This document shows positions 1 to 6,930 of a stretch of DNA of 64,000 bases, piece after piece (the stretch's first letter is position 1; the number at the start of each line of letters is the position of its first letter). The notes beneath the pieces are model-generated. The model saw only the letters and a list, made by a program, of their open reading frames with translations. It had not been told where the DNA came from and ran no database searches. A program made the translations under genes and the position numbers. The DNA lies in the IMG/VR virus record IMGVR_UViG_3300021401_000005, positions 1-64,000 of that record. One strand, 5' to 3'. Source of the DNA: a virus.

Positions 1-108
1 GGGGGAGGGTGAAGGAGCGCCCCTTCGCTTCAGTTTAAGCTTAAGGCCACTGTTCAAAATATGGTGTGTTGGCTGTGGGAGTATCGTGTTGAGTTTGTAC
101 TATCAAAT

Positions 109-133
109 GGACAAGAAAGTGCGAATATTGTCC
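109..133. promoter_or_regulatory. Inverted repeat just upstream of first gene
   Basis: GGACAA (109-114) and TTGTCC (128-133) form a 6-bp inverted repeat with 13 bases between, ending one base before the ATG at 135. It could be an operator or a leader hairpin for the terminase operon. Nothing else is recognisable in bases 1-108. Confidence 0.3.
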
Positions 134-134
134 A

Positions 135-350
135 ATGACGCAAGATGAGGCGATAGCGGTTTTGGACAGGATTTCGCTGAATGAGGCGATTCCGGTTGCG
201 GAGGCGGTTTTGATGTTGAGGGACTGGAAAGCGCAGAAACTGGCTTCTGGGGAGATAATTGATGTTTTGCGACGATTACGTCCGGTTGATGTTTTGGCGG
301 TAATGGCGTTTGCGGAGCGGAAGCTAGCGCGGCGCAACCGGCCGAGGTGA
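135..350 (+). CDS. Small hypothetical protein upstream of terminase
   Basis: A 71-residue, mostly helical, mildly basic-ended protein whose stop lies 3 bases before the ATG of the small-terminase candidate, so the two are probably co-transcribed. I recognise no domain. The + strand is purine-rich in the way of the coding strand of its neighbours, which is why I prefer it to the reverse-strand reading frames over the same bases. Its position next to terminase suggests a packaging or regulatory accessory role, but that is inference only. Confidence 0.55.
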   Translation: MTQDEAIAVLDRISLNEAIPVAEAVLMLRDWKAQKLASGEIIDVLRRLRPVDVLAVMAFAERKLARRNRPR

Positions 351-353
351 TTG

Positions 354-938
354 ATGGTGGGGGACACGGGGAAGGGACCGAGGGCTCGGGCGAAGAAGGC
401 ACGGTCAGCTGACGAGGTTGCGGAGGCGGCGAAGGGGGCACGGGAGTTGGAGCTAGCGATTGAGCGGATGGCGGCGAATGGATTGACGCCGCAGGAGATC
501 AGTTTGCTGACGGACATTCGGCCGGACCGGCTGTACCGGCGTTACAAGGACTGCATGTTGAAAGGGGGCGCCAGAAGGACCAACGAGGTTGCGGAGGCGG
601 CGTTCAACATGGCGGTAGGTGGGCCGGACCGGAACTGGCGTCAGGCGGACGCGAGCATGAACAAATTTTGGCTTGAGAGGCGTGGTGGTCCGATTTGGGC
701 GCCACCGAAGCCGGACGATGAGCGCGGTCCGGACTTGTCACGGCTGAGTGTTCCGCAGCTAATTGAACTTGAGAGGGCGTTGCGGCCGCTCGCCAGGAAT
801 CCGGTGCTGATTGATGCCGAGGTCGAACCTACCGAGCCACGAGGCGATCGTAGCGGAGCTGATGCGGAGAGAGCTGGGGATCAGCTCGATGGAGGCGTCG
901 GCGAGCGTGTCGACGGTTCGGGAGCGGTGCCGGAATAG
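354..938 (+). CDS. Putative terminase small subunit
   Basis: Likely DNA-recognition subunit of the packaging motor. A helix-turn-helix-like stretch (GLTPQEISLLTDIRPDRLY) lies near residues 44-62 and is followed by a conserved-looking A-x-W...FWLERRGG segment often seen in small terminases that feed TerL. ATG 354 follows GAGGTG and is preferred to TTG 351. The last ~40 residues overlap the large-subunit gene by 125 bases and are low-complexity, so they may be overlap-derived. The call rests on context (directly before TerL) plus the HTH; the family is not certain. Confidence 0.65.
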   Translation: MVGDTGKGPRARAKKARSADEVAEAAKGARELELAIERMAANGLTPQEISLLTDIRPDRLYRRYKDCMLKGGARRTNEVAEAAFNMAVGGPDRNWRQADASMNKFWLERRGGPIWAPPKPDDERGPDLSRLSVPQLIELERALRPLARNPVLIDAEVEPTEPRGDRSGADAERAGDQLDGGVGERVDGSGAVPE

Positions 939-2472
939 CCTGATAAACTTCGTGGAGGAGGCGTGGCCGATTTTGGAGCCGCGCATGCCGTTCGTAAAAG
1001 GCCCCCTTGTTGAAGCTATCACAGAGCACCTCGAAGCCGTGACCGCCGGGATGATCACGCGGTTGCTGATCAATGTTCCGCCTGGGAGCGCGAAGAGCCT
1101 GCTTGTGTCGGTGCTGTGGCCGGCGTGGGAGTGGGGGCCCCGGGGTCTGACCAGCTATCGGTACATCAGTTCGAGCTTTGCGGAGAGCGCGTGCGTTCGC
1201 GATGTGCGGAAGATGCGGCTCCTCGTCACCAGCGATTGGTATGTTCGGCATTGGCCGCACGTTGAGCTGACCCGGGGCGGCGAATTAAGTTTTGAGAACA
1301 CATTGACCGGGACGCGGGACGGGGTTGCGTTCAGCTCGCTGACCTCGCGGCGCGGCGATCGGCTGATCCTCGACGACCCGCACAGCGTTGAGAAGGCGGA
1401 GAGCCCGAACGATCGCGAGAAGGCGACGCGGCGGTTTCGGGAGAGCGCGGTGAACCGTCTGAACGATCAGGCGAAGAGCGCGATTGTTGTGGTGATGCAG
1501 CGTCTGCACGAGGCGGACATCAGCGGGGTGATTCAGGAGTTCATGCCGGATTACGTTCAGCTGGTTTTGCCGATGGAATACGAGAGCGGGCGCCACTGCG
1601 AGACGGAGATCGGATTTTCGGATTGGCGGCGCTCGGAGGGGGAGCTGCTTTTCCCGCAGCGCTGGGGCCGCCAGGAGGTTGAGAACCTCAAGCGCGACAT
1701 GGACAAGTGGGCCTACGCCGGCCAGTACCAGCAGCGGCCTGCGCCGCGTGGGGGCGGGCTGTTTCCCTACACGGGGTGGGAGCTATGGCATCGCGGGATC
1801 GCGCTGACCTATGGGCGCAACGAATCGCAATATCCGGACTTCGACCTGATCATCGGCTCGCTGGATTCGGCCTACGGGACGAAGCAGGAGAACGACTATT
1901 CGGCGTTCATCGTTTTAGGGATTTGGACGAACCATTTCGGGGTTCAACAGGCCATGCTGATGGCGTGCTGGCAAAAGCGGCTGGCGTTGAACGAGCTGGT
2001 CGAGGAAGTGATCAAGAAGTGCCGCACATTGAAGGTCGACCGGCTGCTGATCGAGCTGAAGGCGTCGGGGATCTCGGTGGCGCAAGAGATCCAGCGGCTG
2101 ACCCGGGACGAGGAGTTCGCGATCCAGCGGATCGATCCCGGGAACATGGACAAGGTTTCGCGGGCGCACGCGCTGTCGCATCTGTGGGGCGAAGAGATGG
2201 CCGATGGTGGCTTCCGCAAGGGGGTGGTTTGGGCGCCTGGGCAGACGCAACCGAACGGGGCGGTTTGGCCGAGGGACTGGGCGGAATTGTGCATGAGCCA
2301 ATGCGCAAGTTTTCCAAAAGGAAAACACGACGACATCGTCGATGCGCTGTGTCAGGCGCTGAAGTTTTGCCGGGAGCGTGGTTTGCTGAAGAAGTCGGCG
2401 GAGGTCGCGTCGGAGGAATATCAAGAGCTGCTACAATCGCCGCTTCCCCCGATGCCTTTGTACCCCGTGTAG
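814..2472 (+). CDS. terL: Terminase large subunit (packaging ATPase-nuclease)
   Basis: Two-domain packaging motor. Walker A (NVPPGSAKS) is at about residues 87-95 and Walker B (RLILDDPHS) at 183-191. The C-terminal RNase H-like nuclease shows GSLDSAYG (Asp 351), a second Asp at 361, and KHDDIVDA near 504-511. Total length is 552 residues, normal for the family. ATG 814 follows TTG 811; a later ATG at 862 (MRRELG) is possible and would shrink the long overlap with the small subunit. It cuts concatemers and drives DNA through the portal encoded at 10859. Confidence 0.96.
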   Translation: MPRSNLPSHEAIVAELMRRELGISSMEASASVSTVRERCRNSLINFVEEAWPILEPRMPFVKGPLVEAITEHLEAVTAGMITRLLINVPPGSAKSLLVSVLWPAWEWGPRGLTSYRYISSSFAESACVRDVRKMRLLVTSDWYVRHWPHVELTRGGELSFENTLTGTRDGVAFSSLTSRRGDRLILDDPHSVEKAESPNDREKATRRFRESAVNRLNDQAKSAIVVVMQRLHEADISGVIQEFMPDYVQLVLPMEYESGRHCETEIGFSDWRRSEGELLFPQRWGRQEVENLKRDMDKWAYAGQYQQRPAPRGGGLFPYTGWELWHRGIALTYGRNESQYPDFDLIIGSLDSAYGTKQENDYSAFIVLGIWTNHFGVQQAMLMACWQKRLALNELVEEVIKKCRTLKVDRLLIELKASGISVAQEIQRLTRDEEFAIQRIDPGNMDKVSRAHALSHLWGEEMADGGFRKGVVWAPGQTQPNGAVWPRDWAELCMSQCASFPKGKHDDIVDALCQALKFCRERGLLKKSAEVASEEYQELLQSPLPPMPLYPV

Positions 2473-2489
2473 TCTGTGGTAATAGGTCG

Positions 2490-2559
2490 CGTGCGTGGCT
2501 GGGCGGGGCGAGGCGATGCCATGCGCGGCGACGCTAGGCTCGGCAAGGCGATCCAAGGC
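2490..2559 (+). repeat. GGCNN pentamer array 1 (3' of terminase)
   Basis: After the terminase stop the + strand becomes a run of GGC every about five bases (GGCTGGGCGGGGCGAGGCGA and onward). Bases 2521-2551 are an exact 31-base copy of 4340-4370 in array 3. The array runs directly into the hairpin at 2560. It encodes nothing convincing. Confidence 0.7.
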
Positions 2560-2587
2560 GGGGCTGGGGTCTTTGGACTCCAGCCCC
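2560..2587 (+). terminator. GC hairpin ending GGCNN array 1
   Basis: GGGGCTGG pairs with CCAGCCCC (8 bp, 12-base loop). It follows terminase and array 1 on the same strand, so it probably ends the packaging transcript, although there is no clear U-tract (ATTCAT follows). Confidence 0.55.
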
Positions 2588-2706
2588 ATTCATAGGCTGG
2601 AGGACCGGACGGTGCTAGCGACCTTGCGGACGCCCGTTGATTAAGCGGGGCTCCCGCCGATCCTCCGAGGCGACTGTACGCCTCCATCGTGGGAGAAAAA
2701 AGCGAC

Positions 2707-2976
2707 ATGAGCAAAGGCTGGCGCGTCCTTTCCGATCCGCGCGAGGTCATTCCGGAAGGCGATCTGATGTCGCACGGGGGCGGCCTCGATTGTCTCTGCA
2801 AGCCGCGCCTGGACGGCGCCGTGATCGTCCACCATGCTTTCGATCAACGGGAGGACGACGAGCATGGGGCTTTGGGCGCTGATCCGGATGGGGTGGCAGA
2901 GGCGCCAGCGGCGGCTCGACATGGAGGTGCTGTGGCCGGCCTGCCTGGAGGTGTCGCCGGATCTCGATCGCGCTAA
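2707..2976 (+). CDS. Conserved small phage protein (CxC...VIVHH type)
   Basis: The first ~50 residues match a widespread small phage/prophage protein pattern: W-x-V-[x]-P, H-G-G-x-D-C-L-C-K-P, then VIVHHAFDQRED. Function is unknown. ATG 2707 has GGGAG 14 bases upstream and two leader hairpins before it (GCGGG/CCCGC at 2645-2657; GAGGCG/CGCCTC at 2667-2684). The last ~37 residues lie over the next gene in another frame and are compositionally odd, so the natural protein may once have ended near DQREDDE. Confidence 0.65.
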   Translation: MSKGWRVLSDPREVIPEGDLMSHGGGLDCLCKPRLDGAVIVHHAFDQREDDEHGALGADPDGVAEAPAAARHGGAVAGLPGGVAGSRSR

Positions 2977-3076
2977 GGCGGTGTTTGCGGCGCACTGTCT
3001 TCACGATCTAGCCTGGACGTCGTTGGGCGAGGACGCGCTGTTCGCGTTCATCGATCGCCTGGAGGCGTATGACTAG
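2864..3076 (+). CDS. Small hypothetical protein
   Basis: 70 residues from ATG 2864 with a good ribosome site (GGGAGG, 2849-2854). The sequence (LWP.C.EV..DLD.A...F..H...D.AW..L) has the pattern of a folded helical protein. It overlaps the 3' part of the preceding gene and converges on the - strand gene whose stop lies at 3073. Probably co-expressed with 2707-2976; function unknown. Confidence 0.6.
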   Translation: MGLWALIRMGWQRRQRRLDMEVLWPACLEVSPDLDRAKAVFAAHCLHDLAWTSLGEDALFAFIDRLEAYD

Positions 3077-3339
3077 AGCGGATCGATATTGATGCTGTTC
3101 GCCTGCATGAGCCAGATGTCGATCTTCTGGCGGTCGTCCAGCTCGTCGACCATGCGGCGCAGCCGTTCGAGCACGCGCGCCTCGGCGCCTGGGGCGGCCT
3201 GCCAGGGTCCGGCGATCCATTGTCTTAGGTAACCCCTGATCGCCGCGACCTCGGCCGGCGTCAGTTCGTCCCGCGCGAGATAGGCCTCGACTGCTGGCCT
3301 CAAGACCCCGGACTGCTCGAACATCCAAAAACCGGGCAT
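3073..3339 (-). CDS. Conserved hypothetical protein (YLRQWI family)
   Basis: 88 residues. The core IRGYLRQWIAGPW and the end region (L.R.VD.L..R..ID.WL..A) match a small family common in proteobacterial chromosomes and prophages, of unknown function. The gene points left, away from the palindromic operator at 3360, so it is probably one arm of a divergent pair with 3456-4049. A second in-frame ATG at 3324 is an alternative start. Confidence 0.7.
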   Translation of the reverse strand: MPGFWMFEQSGVLRPAVEAYLARDELTPAEVAAIRGYLRQWIAGPWQAAPGAEARVLERLRRMVDELDDRQKIDIWLMQANSINIDPL

Positions 3340-3359
3340 GTCGGTAGATTGACCTAGTT

Positions 3360-3374
3360 TTGCATTTCATGCAA
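3360..3374. promoter_or_regulatory. Palindromic operator TTGCA-N5-TGCAA
   Basis: TTGCATTTCATGCAA is one of six perfect copies of TTGCA-N5-TGCAA, all intergenic. It sits between the - strand gene 3073-3339 and the + strand gene 3456-4049, as expected for a repressor site controlling both. Confidence 0.6.
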
Positions 3375-3384
3375 GTTGTGCTGG

Positions 3385-3444
3385 CGCTGCTAGGCTTGGC
3401 CGGGCCATGCTGGGCATGGCGATGCGGCGCGCGGCAAGGCAAGG
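3385..3444 (+). repeat. GGCNN pentamer array 2 (5' leader)
   Basis: A short GGC-every-five-bases tract lies between the operator at 3360 and the ribosome site AAGGAGAG (3441-3448) of the next gene. It would form the 5' untranslated leader of that mRNA. Unlike the other arrays it has no terminal hairpin. Confidence 0.55.
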
Positions 3445-3455
3445 AGAGTCGAAAA

Positions 3456-4049
3456 ATGGAAATACTGGTGCATATCAGCGGCGTTACACCGCTGATCCTC
3501 AATCGATTCAGCGACGAAGCAGCTCTAATTGCGAGCGGCGGAACGCGCGGCGCAAGCGCGGGTGCCGAACGCAAGACCCCGCTCGATATTTGCGAATCGA
3601 AGCTCTACCGGGGGCTCGATGGTAGGCTGATAATCCCGCAACCCAACTTGTTGCGCAGCCTTGTGGACGGTGGCCGATTTCACAAAGTCGGAAAGAAGCA
3701 AGTCACGACCAAAGAAGAGTCGATGATGTTCGCGTGCGTGGACATCGAGGGCGCCGAAATCGCCCTGATCCACAAACAGCCGTGGAAAGTCGACACGAGA
3801 CCTGTTGTGATTCCTAGCACAAAAGGGAGAATTTTGGCCCATCGGCCGATGTTCGATGATTGGAGGTTGGAATTTGTCGTCAGCCTCGACACGTCTATTT
3901 TAGGACCTGGGATTTTTCGATCGATTGTCGACGACGCCGGGAAGCGGGTGGGGCTTGGTGACTTCCGCCCAGCGCGGAAAGGCCCGTACGGGCGCTATCG
4001 CGTCGATCATTGGGCGGTCGTCGAACAGGCAATCGCCGAAGCCGCTTAG
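3456..4049 (+). CDS. Phage protein with RAMP-like glycine-rich end
   Basis: 197 residues, starting at ATG 3456 behind AAGGAGAG; the upstream in-frame codons are array sequence and not protein-like. The pattern GVTPLILNRF (residues 9-18), LIIPQPNLLRSLV (58-70), W..DTRPVVIP...GRI..HRP.F.DW (110-136) and VGLGDFRPARKGPYGRYRV (165-183) matches a family found in phages and mobile elements. The beta-rich layout with a C-terminal glycine-rich loop is reminiscent of RAMP/Cas7-type folds, but that is my inference. Function is unknown. It is flanked by GGCNN arrays on both sides. Confidence 0.75.
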   Translation: MEILVHISGVTPLILNRFSDEAALIASGGTRGASAGAERKTPLDICESKLYRGLDGRLIIPQPNLLRSLVDGGRFHKVGKKQVTTKEESMMFACVDIEGAEIALIHKQPWKVDTRPVVIPSTKGRILAHRPMFDDWRLEFVVSLDTSILGPGIFRSIVDDAGKRVGLGDFRPARKGPYGRYRVDHWAVVEQAIAEAA

Positions 4050-4496
4050 CGTGGCGCGGCGGGGCATGGCACGGCACGGCGGCGCGGGGCGAAGCGACGC
4101 GAGGATATTTTATTGATTAGGCGAGGCTGGGCTAGGCTTGGCGAGGCGGCGCGATGCAGGGCTCGGCACGGCGCGGCTCGGCGTTGCACGGCGAGGTGGG
4201 GCGCGGCACGGCAGGGCGCGGGCAGGGCTGGGCAAGGCTACGCTTTGCGAAGCGCGGCGCGGCAAGGCCCGGTTTGGCACGGCATGGCTTGGCGTGGCTT
4301 GGCGTGGCGTGGCTCGGCAGGGCATGGCGAGGCACGGCGATGCGCGGCGACGCTAGGCTCGGCAAGGCGAGGATATTTTATTGATTGAGCTTAGCGAGGC
4401 GCGGCATGGCCCTGCACGGCGCGGCGTTTCAGGGCTTGGTTGGGCTAGGCTTTGCGATGCAAGGCTAGGCACGGGCGGGCAAGGCGAGGCAAGGGA
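4050..4496 (+). repeat. GGCNN pentamer array 3 (about 450 bases)
   Basis: The longest array: GGC-led pentamers (GGCAC, GGCGC, GGCTC, GGCGA, GGCAA and others) with slips. Two identical 18-base A/T-rich inserts (GAGGATATTTTATTGATT) lie at 4101-4118 and 4369-4386. Bases 4340-4370 are identical to 2521-2551. Open frames here give only Arg/Gly/Ala low-complexity peptides, so I call it non-coding. Confidence 0.8.
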
Positions 4497-4516
4497 GGGG
4501 CGGCTTCGGCCGCCCC
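4497..4516 (+). terminator. UUCG-tetraloop hairpin ending array 3
   Basis: GGGGCGGC-TTCG-GCCGCCCC: 8 bp closed by a very stable UUCG loop, directly after array 3. It lies 4 bases from the stop of the convergent ribbon-helix-helix gene, so it may end transcripts from the left. Confidence 0.65.
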
Positions 4517-4520
4517 CTGG

Positions 4521-4736
4521 TCAGGTTTCCGGAACCTTGGTTGTCGCTGCCCGATAGGTAAAACCGCGTCCTTCTGGGGGTGGCTCTGGGCGCGGCACGA
4601 TGTACGCGCCGCGCGTTTCGTCGACTATTCGCCGGACCATATCGGACAGCGATGTCGCGCGCTTGGCTGCTTCCTGCTCAAGCCAGCCAATGGCTTCATC
4701 TGAGAATATGACGTTGAGTCTGTTTCCGCGTGCCAT
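4521..4736 (-). CDS. Ribbon-helix-helix DNA-binding protein
   Basis: 71 residues. N-terminal pattern NRLNVIFSDEAIGWLEQEAA.R..SLSDMVRRIVDE fits an Arc/CopG ribbon-helix-helix fold (strand residues 5-10, two helices to about 43), followed by a Pro-rich tail. It is divergent from the ParB-like gene at 4842 and could control that promoter, whose inverted repeat lies at 4820-4841. Confidence 0.75.
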   Translation of the reverse strand: MARGNRLNVIFSDEAIGWLEQEAAKRATSLSDMVRRIVDETRGAYIVPRPEPPPEGRGFTYRAATTKVPET

Positions 4737-4805
4737 ATCAGCATTCTAATGGCCGTGTGCCGGTCTCCGCAAGGCACGTGGAGATTATTTCCACAAGAAA
4801 AGCAC

Positions 4806-4841
4806 TTGACATGGCGGCAGGCGTGCCTAAATCTGCACGCC
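4806..4841 (+). promoter_or_regulatory. Promoter with overlapping inverted repeat
   Basis: TTGACA (4806-4811), 17 bases, AAATCT (4829-4834). The inverted repeat GGCGTGC (4820-4826) / GCACGCC (4835-4841) straddles the -10 and ends at the base before the ATG at 4842. Predicted transcription would start at or next to the ATG, implying a leaderless mRNA, with an operator that blocks the -10. Confidence 0.55.
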
Positions 4842-5762
4842 ATGGAATACCCCGTTCATCCCGCCTGCGCTCTTTGGCCCCGCCCGTCCGACGAGGAGGT
4901 GATGGCGCTCGCTGAGAGCATCAGGAGGGAGGGGCTCCACAATCCGATCTGGCTCTACGAGGGGGCGATCCTCGACGGCAAGACGCGCTTTGAGGCTTGC
5001 GGGATCGCGAGCGTCGAGCCGCGCTTCGAGATCTTCAGCGGCGATGACCCGGTTAGATTTACGATTAGCCAGAATCGTTTGCGGCGGCATATGCAGATCG
5101 GAGAATTGTTGCTCATCGTTGCGGCGCTTTGTAAGTTGCGGCAACATCTTCATGGAAGAAATAAGCACTTAAGCAGGCAAGGCCTCGCGAGACCTTGCCT
5201 CCAAGAAGAGAAGACCGCAGAAGAATTGGCTAAAGAAGCTGGCATTGGAAGATCGAACATCGTCGCAGCCAAGACAGTTCTTCAAAATGGGGAAGAAAAT
5301 GTCGTTGAAATGGTTCGTGCCGGTGCTGTTGGGGCGCAAAGCGCCGCTCGGTTCGTCAGGAATACGCCGCGCGAACAGCAACGCAACGCTACTGTGAACG
5401 ACGTAAAGCAGGCTCGCCATCGCGAGAACGATGGTCGTCGCCCCAAAAGAGACGTCCCGGTCTGGGGCAAACACAATCGCCCCGTCATCATTCCATCCAA
5501 GAAAACGCTGGCAGAGAGGAAGAAGCCACAACCCATGCTCACGATCCCTTCGCGGGACCTGACGGAGAGACTCGCTCCAATCATCAAGACGCTCAAACAG
5601 CAAAGCAAATGCAGCATGGCCACAGTGTCGTTTACGACGCTGGCCGTCCTAGCAGGCGAGCTGGAGCATCTCGTTGAGGAATGGACGAGTGGCGGAACGG
5701 GATCTGAGCGCACCCCAAATTCCGCCAACTCAATCGCGCTTAACGAAAGGAAAGCATTATGA
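4842..5762 (+). CDS. ParB/Srx-type nuclease-domain protein
   Basis: 306 residues. The N-terminal ParB-like core reads PSDEEVMALAESIRREGLHNPIWLYEGAILDGKTRFEAC (about residues 15-53, broken here only by description), then a DNA-binding helical part (TAEELAKEAGIGRSNIVAAK). Such proteins act in partition or as phage nucleases or regulators. ATG 4842 is chosen because the inverted repeat abuts it and upstream frame is not conserved-looking. It overlaps the next gene by ATGA. The stretch from ~5110 to 5640 is visibly richer in A/T codons than its surroundings. Confidence 0.8.
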   Translation: MEYPVHPACALWPRPSDEEVMALAESIRREGLHNPIWLYEGAILDGKTRFEACGIASVEPRFEIFSGDDPVRFTISQNRLRRHMQIGELLLIVAALCKLRQHLHGRNKHLSRQGLARPCLQEEKTAEELAKEAGIGRSNIVAAKTVLQNGEENVVEMVRAGAVGAQSAARFVRNTPREQQRNATVNDVKQARHRENDGRRPKRDVPVWGKHNRPVIIPSKKTLAERKKPQPMLTIPSRDLTERLAPIIKTLKQQSKCSMATVSFTTLAVLAGELEHLVEEWTSGGTGSERTPNSANSIALNERKAL

Positions 5763-6640
5763 GTGCTTTCACTTTGGAGAAGACCGAGACGCTGGCAGTC
5801 ACCAGCGAACTCGCTATCAAGGTCGCTACAATGACCGGCTCGGACACGGAGCGGGTCCTCGATGAGAAACGTGTAGACTACCTTCGCGGTCAAGTCATGG
5901 CCGGATTGGCGACGCCCTTTAGCTGGGCGTTTGCGATTCGTCCTGACGGGACCATCGTTCGCGTGAACGGACAGCACTCAAGCCATATGCTGTCCAGGCT
6001 CGATGGCGATATGCCGGAAGGCCTTACGGCGGTCATCTCGACCTATAAAGTCGACGATCGAGATGGCGAGGTCGCGCTGTTTCGACAGTTCGATCCTCGA
6101 CGCTCGTCGCGCTCGATTGCCGACGTCGCTGGTGCGTTTCAGGGCGTGGTTCCGCAACTGCGCAATGTGCCACGGGCATCAGCCAAAAAGGCGATTGAGG
6201 GGATCGCTTGGCATCTCAAGTACGTCGTTGGCTCGCCCGTGTCGAAGGGCGACGATGTCTACGACCTGTTCCATCGCCCTGAATACACTGAGTATCTGGT
6301 GTGGGTGGGTCACATGCTGTCCGACAAGACGCCGGAGCTGAAGAGGGCTTCGGTCCTGGCGGCGGTCTTCGCCACTTACGAGCGAGATCCGGGAGAGGCC
6401 AAGACGTGGTGGCATCAAGTGGCGCGCGGCGGCGAGGAGTTCGCTGATAAAGCGCCATCGACGGTCCTCGATAAATGGTTGCAGGAAGAGCGCAACCCCA
6501 AGCCCCGGCGGAAAACCGCCCTCTCGGACGCCAACCTCTATCAGGGTTGCGTGTTCGCCTGGAACGCCCAGCGCGATGGCAAGGGGACGATCGAGCGGAT
6601 CAATTACGACACCAAGAAGGGCTACTTCGAGGTCGCGTGA
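5759..6640 (+). CDS. Hypothetical protein with NGQHSS (DGQHR-like) motif
   Basis: 293 residues, translationally coupled to the ParB-like gene (ATGA). Around residues 60-115 it reads RPDGTIVRVNGQHSS...VISTYKVDDRDGEVALFRQFD..R, which recalls the DGQHR/ParB-like 'variable-G-Q-H' core of DndB-type proteins; I infer a distant relationship. The rest is helical (K.A..GIAWHLKYV...W...H) and unassigned. Paired with a ParB-like protein it may be a partition, defence or DNA-modification-linked unit. Confidence 0.7.
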   Translation: MSAFTLEKTETLAVTSELAIKVATMTGSDTERVLDEKRVDYLRGQVMAGLATPFSWAFAIRPDGTIVRVNGQHSSHMLSRLDGDMPEGLTAVISTYKVDDRDGEVALFRQFDPRRSSRSIADVAGAFQGVVPQLRNVPRASAKKAIEGIAWHLKYVVGSPVSKGDDVYDLFHRPEYTEYLVWVGHMLSDKTPELKRASVLAAVFATYERDPGEAKTWWHQVARGGEEFADKAPSTVLDKWLQEERNPKPRRKTALSDANLYQGCVFAWNAQRDGKGTIERINYDTKKGYFEVA

Positions 6641-6649
6641 GCGAAAAAG

Positions 6650-6669
6650 GGGGCCGCTTTCGCGGCCCC
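6650..6669 (+). terminator. Hairpin between two coupled genes
   Basis: GGGGCCGC-TTTC-GCGGCCCC with A5 before it and TGACTTTTC after it. It reads as an intrinsic terminator for the ParB-like operon, but the U-rich tail runs straight into the ribosome site of the next gene (GGAG, 6684-6687), so it is equally a 5' leader hairpin. Confidence 0.65.
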
Positions 6670-6693
6670 TGACTTTTCTGGATGGAGTCGAAA

Positions 6694-6900
6694 ATGAAAA
6701 CCTACAACGTCGAAGTTACCCGAGTAATGAAACAGACCGCCAACATCGAGGTCCAGGCCGAAGATGAGGATGAGGCGATAGAGAACGCCGAGGCCGAACT
6801 CTATACCCTCGAAGCTAGCGATTGGGACGACACGGAAGAGATCGAAGAGGCAGCGGTCGACGCCGACGGGGTCAGTGAACTGGTTGACGCGGAGGCCTAA
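6694..6900 (+). CDS. Small acidic protein (DpnD/PcfM-like N-terminus)
   Basis: 68 residues. MKTYNVEVTRVMKQTANIEV followed by AEDEDEAIENAEAE resembles the strand-strand-helix of DpnD/PcfM-like small phage proteins; the rest is very acidic. ATG 6694 is preferred to 6682 because GGAGTCGAAA precedes it, the same leader used at 3456, 8534, 43914 and 56537. Function unknown; an acidic DNA-mimic-like tail is notable. Confidence 0.7.
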   Translation: MKTYNVEVTRVMKQTANIEVQAEDEDEAIENAEAELYTLEASDWDDTEEIEEAAVDADGVSELVDAEA

Positions 6901-6930
6901 TCAGCCATCGACCGGCCGGATGCTTGTCCC

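Noticed and set aside
41-517. Reverse-strand open frames of 158 and 112 codons over the terminase leader
   Set aside because: Ser/Pro/Ala-rich, no ribosome site, and opposite to the protein-like + strand frames; codon shadows of a GC-rich region.
4113-4388. Several overlapping open frames in array 3
   Set aside because: They encode only Arg/Gly/Ala/His repeats produced by GGCNN pentamers in every frame; no start context and no protein-like pattern.
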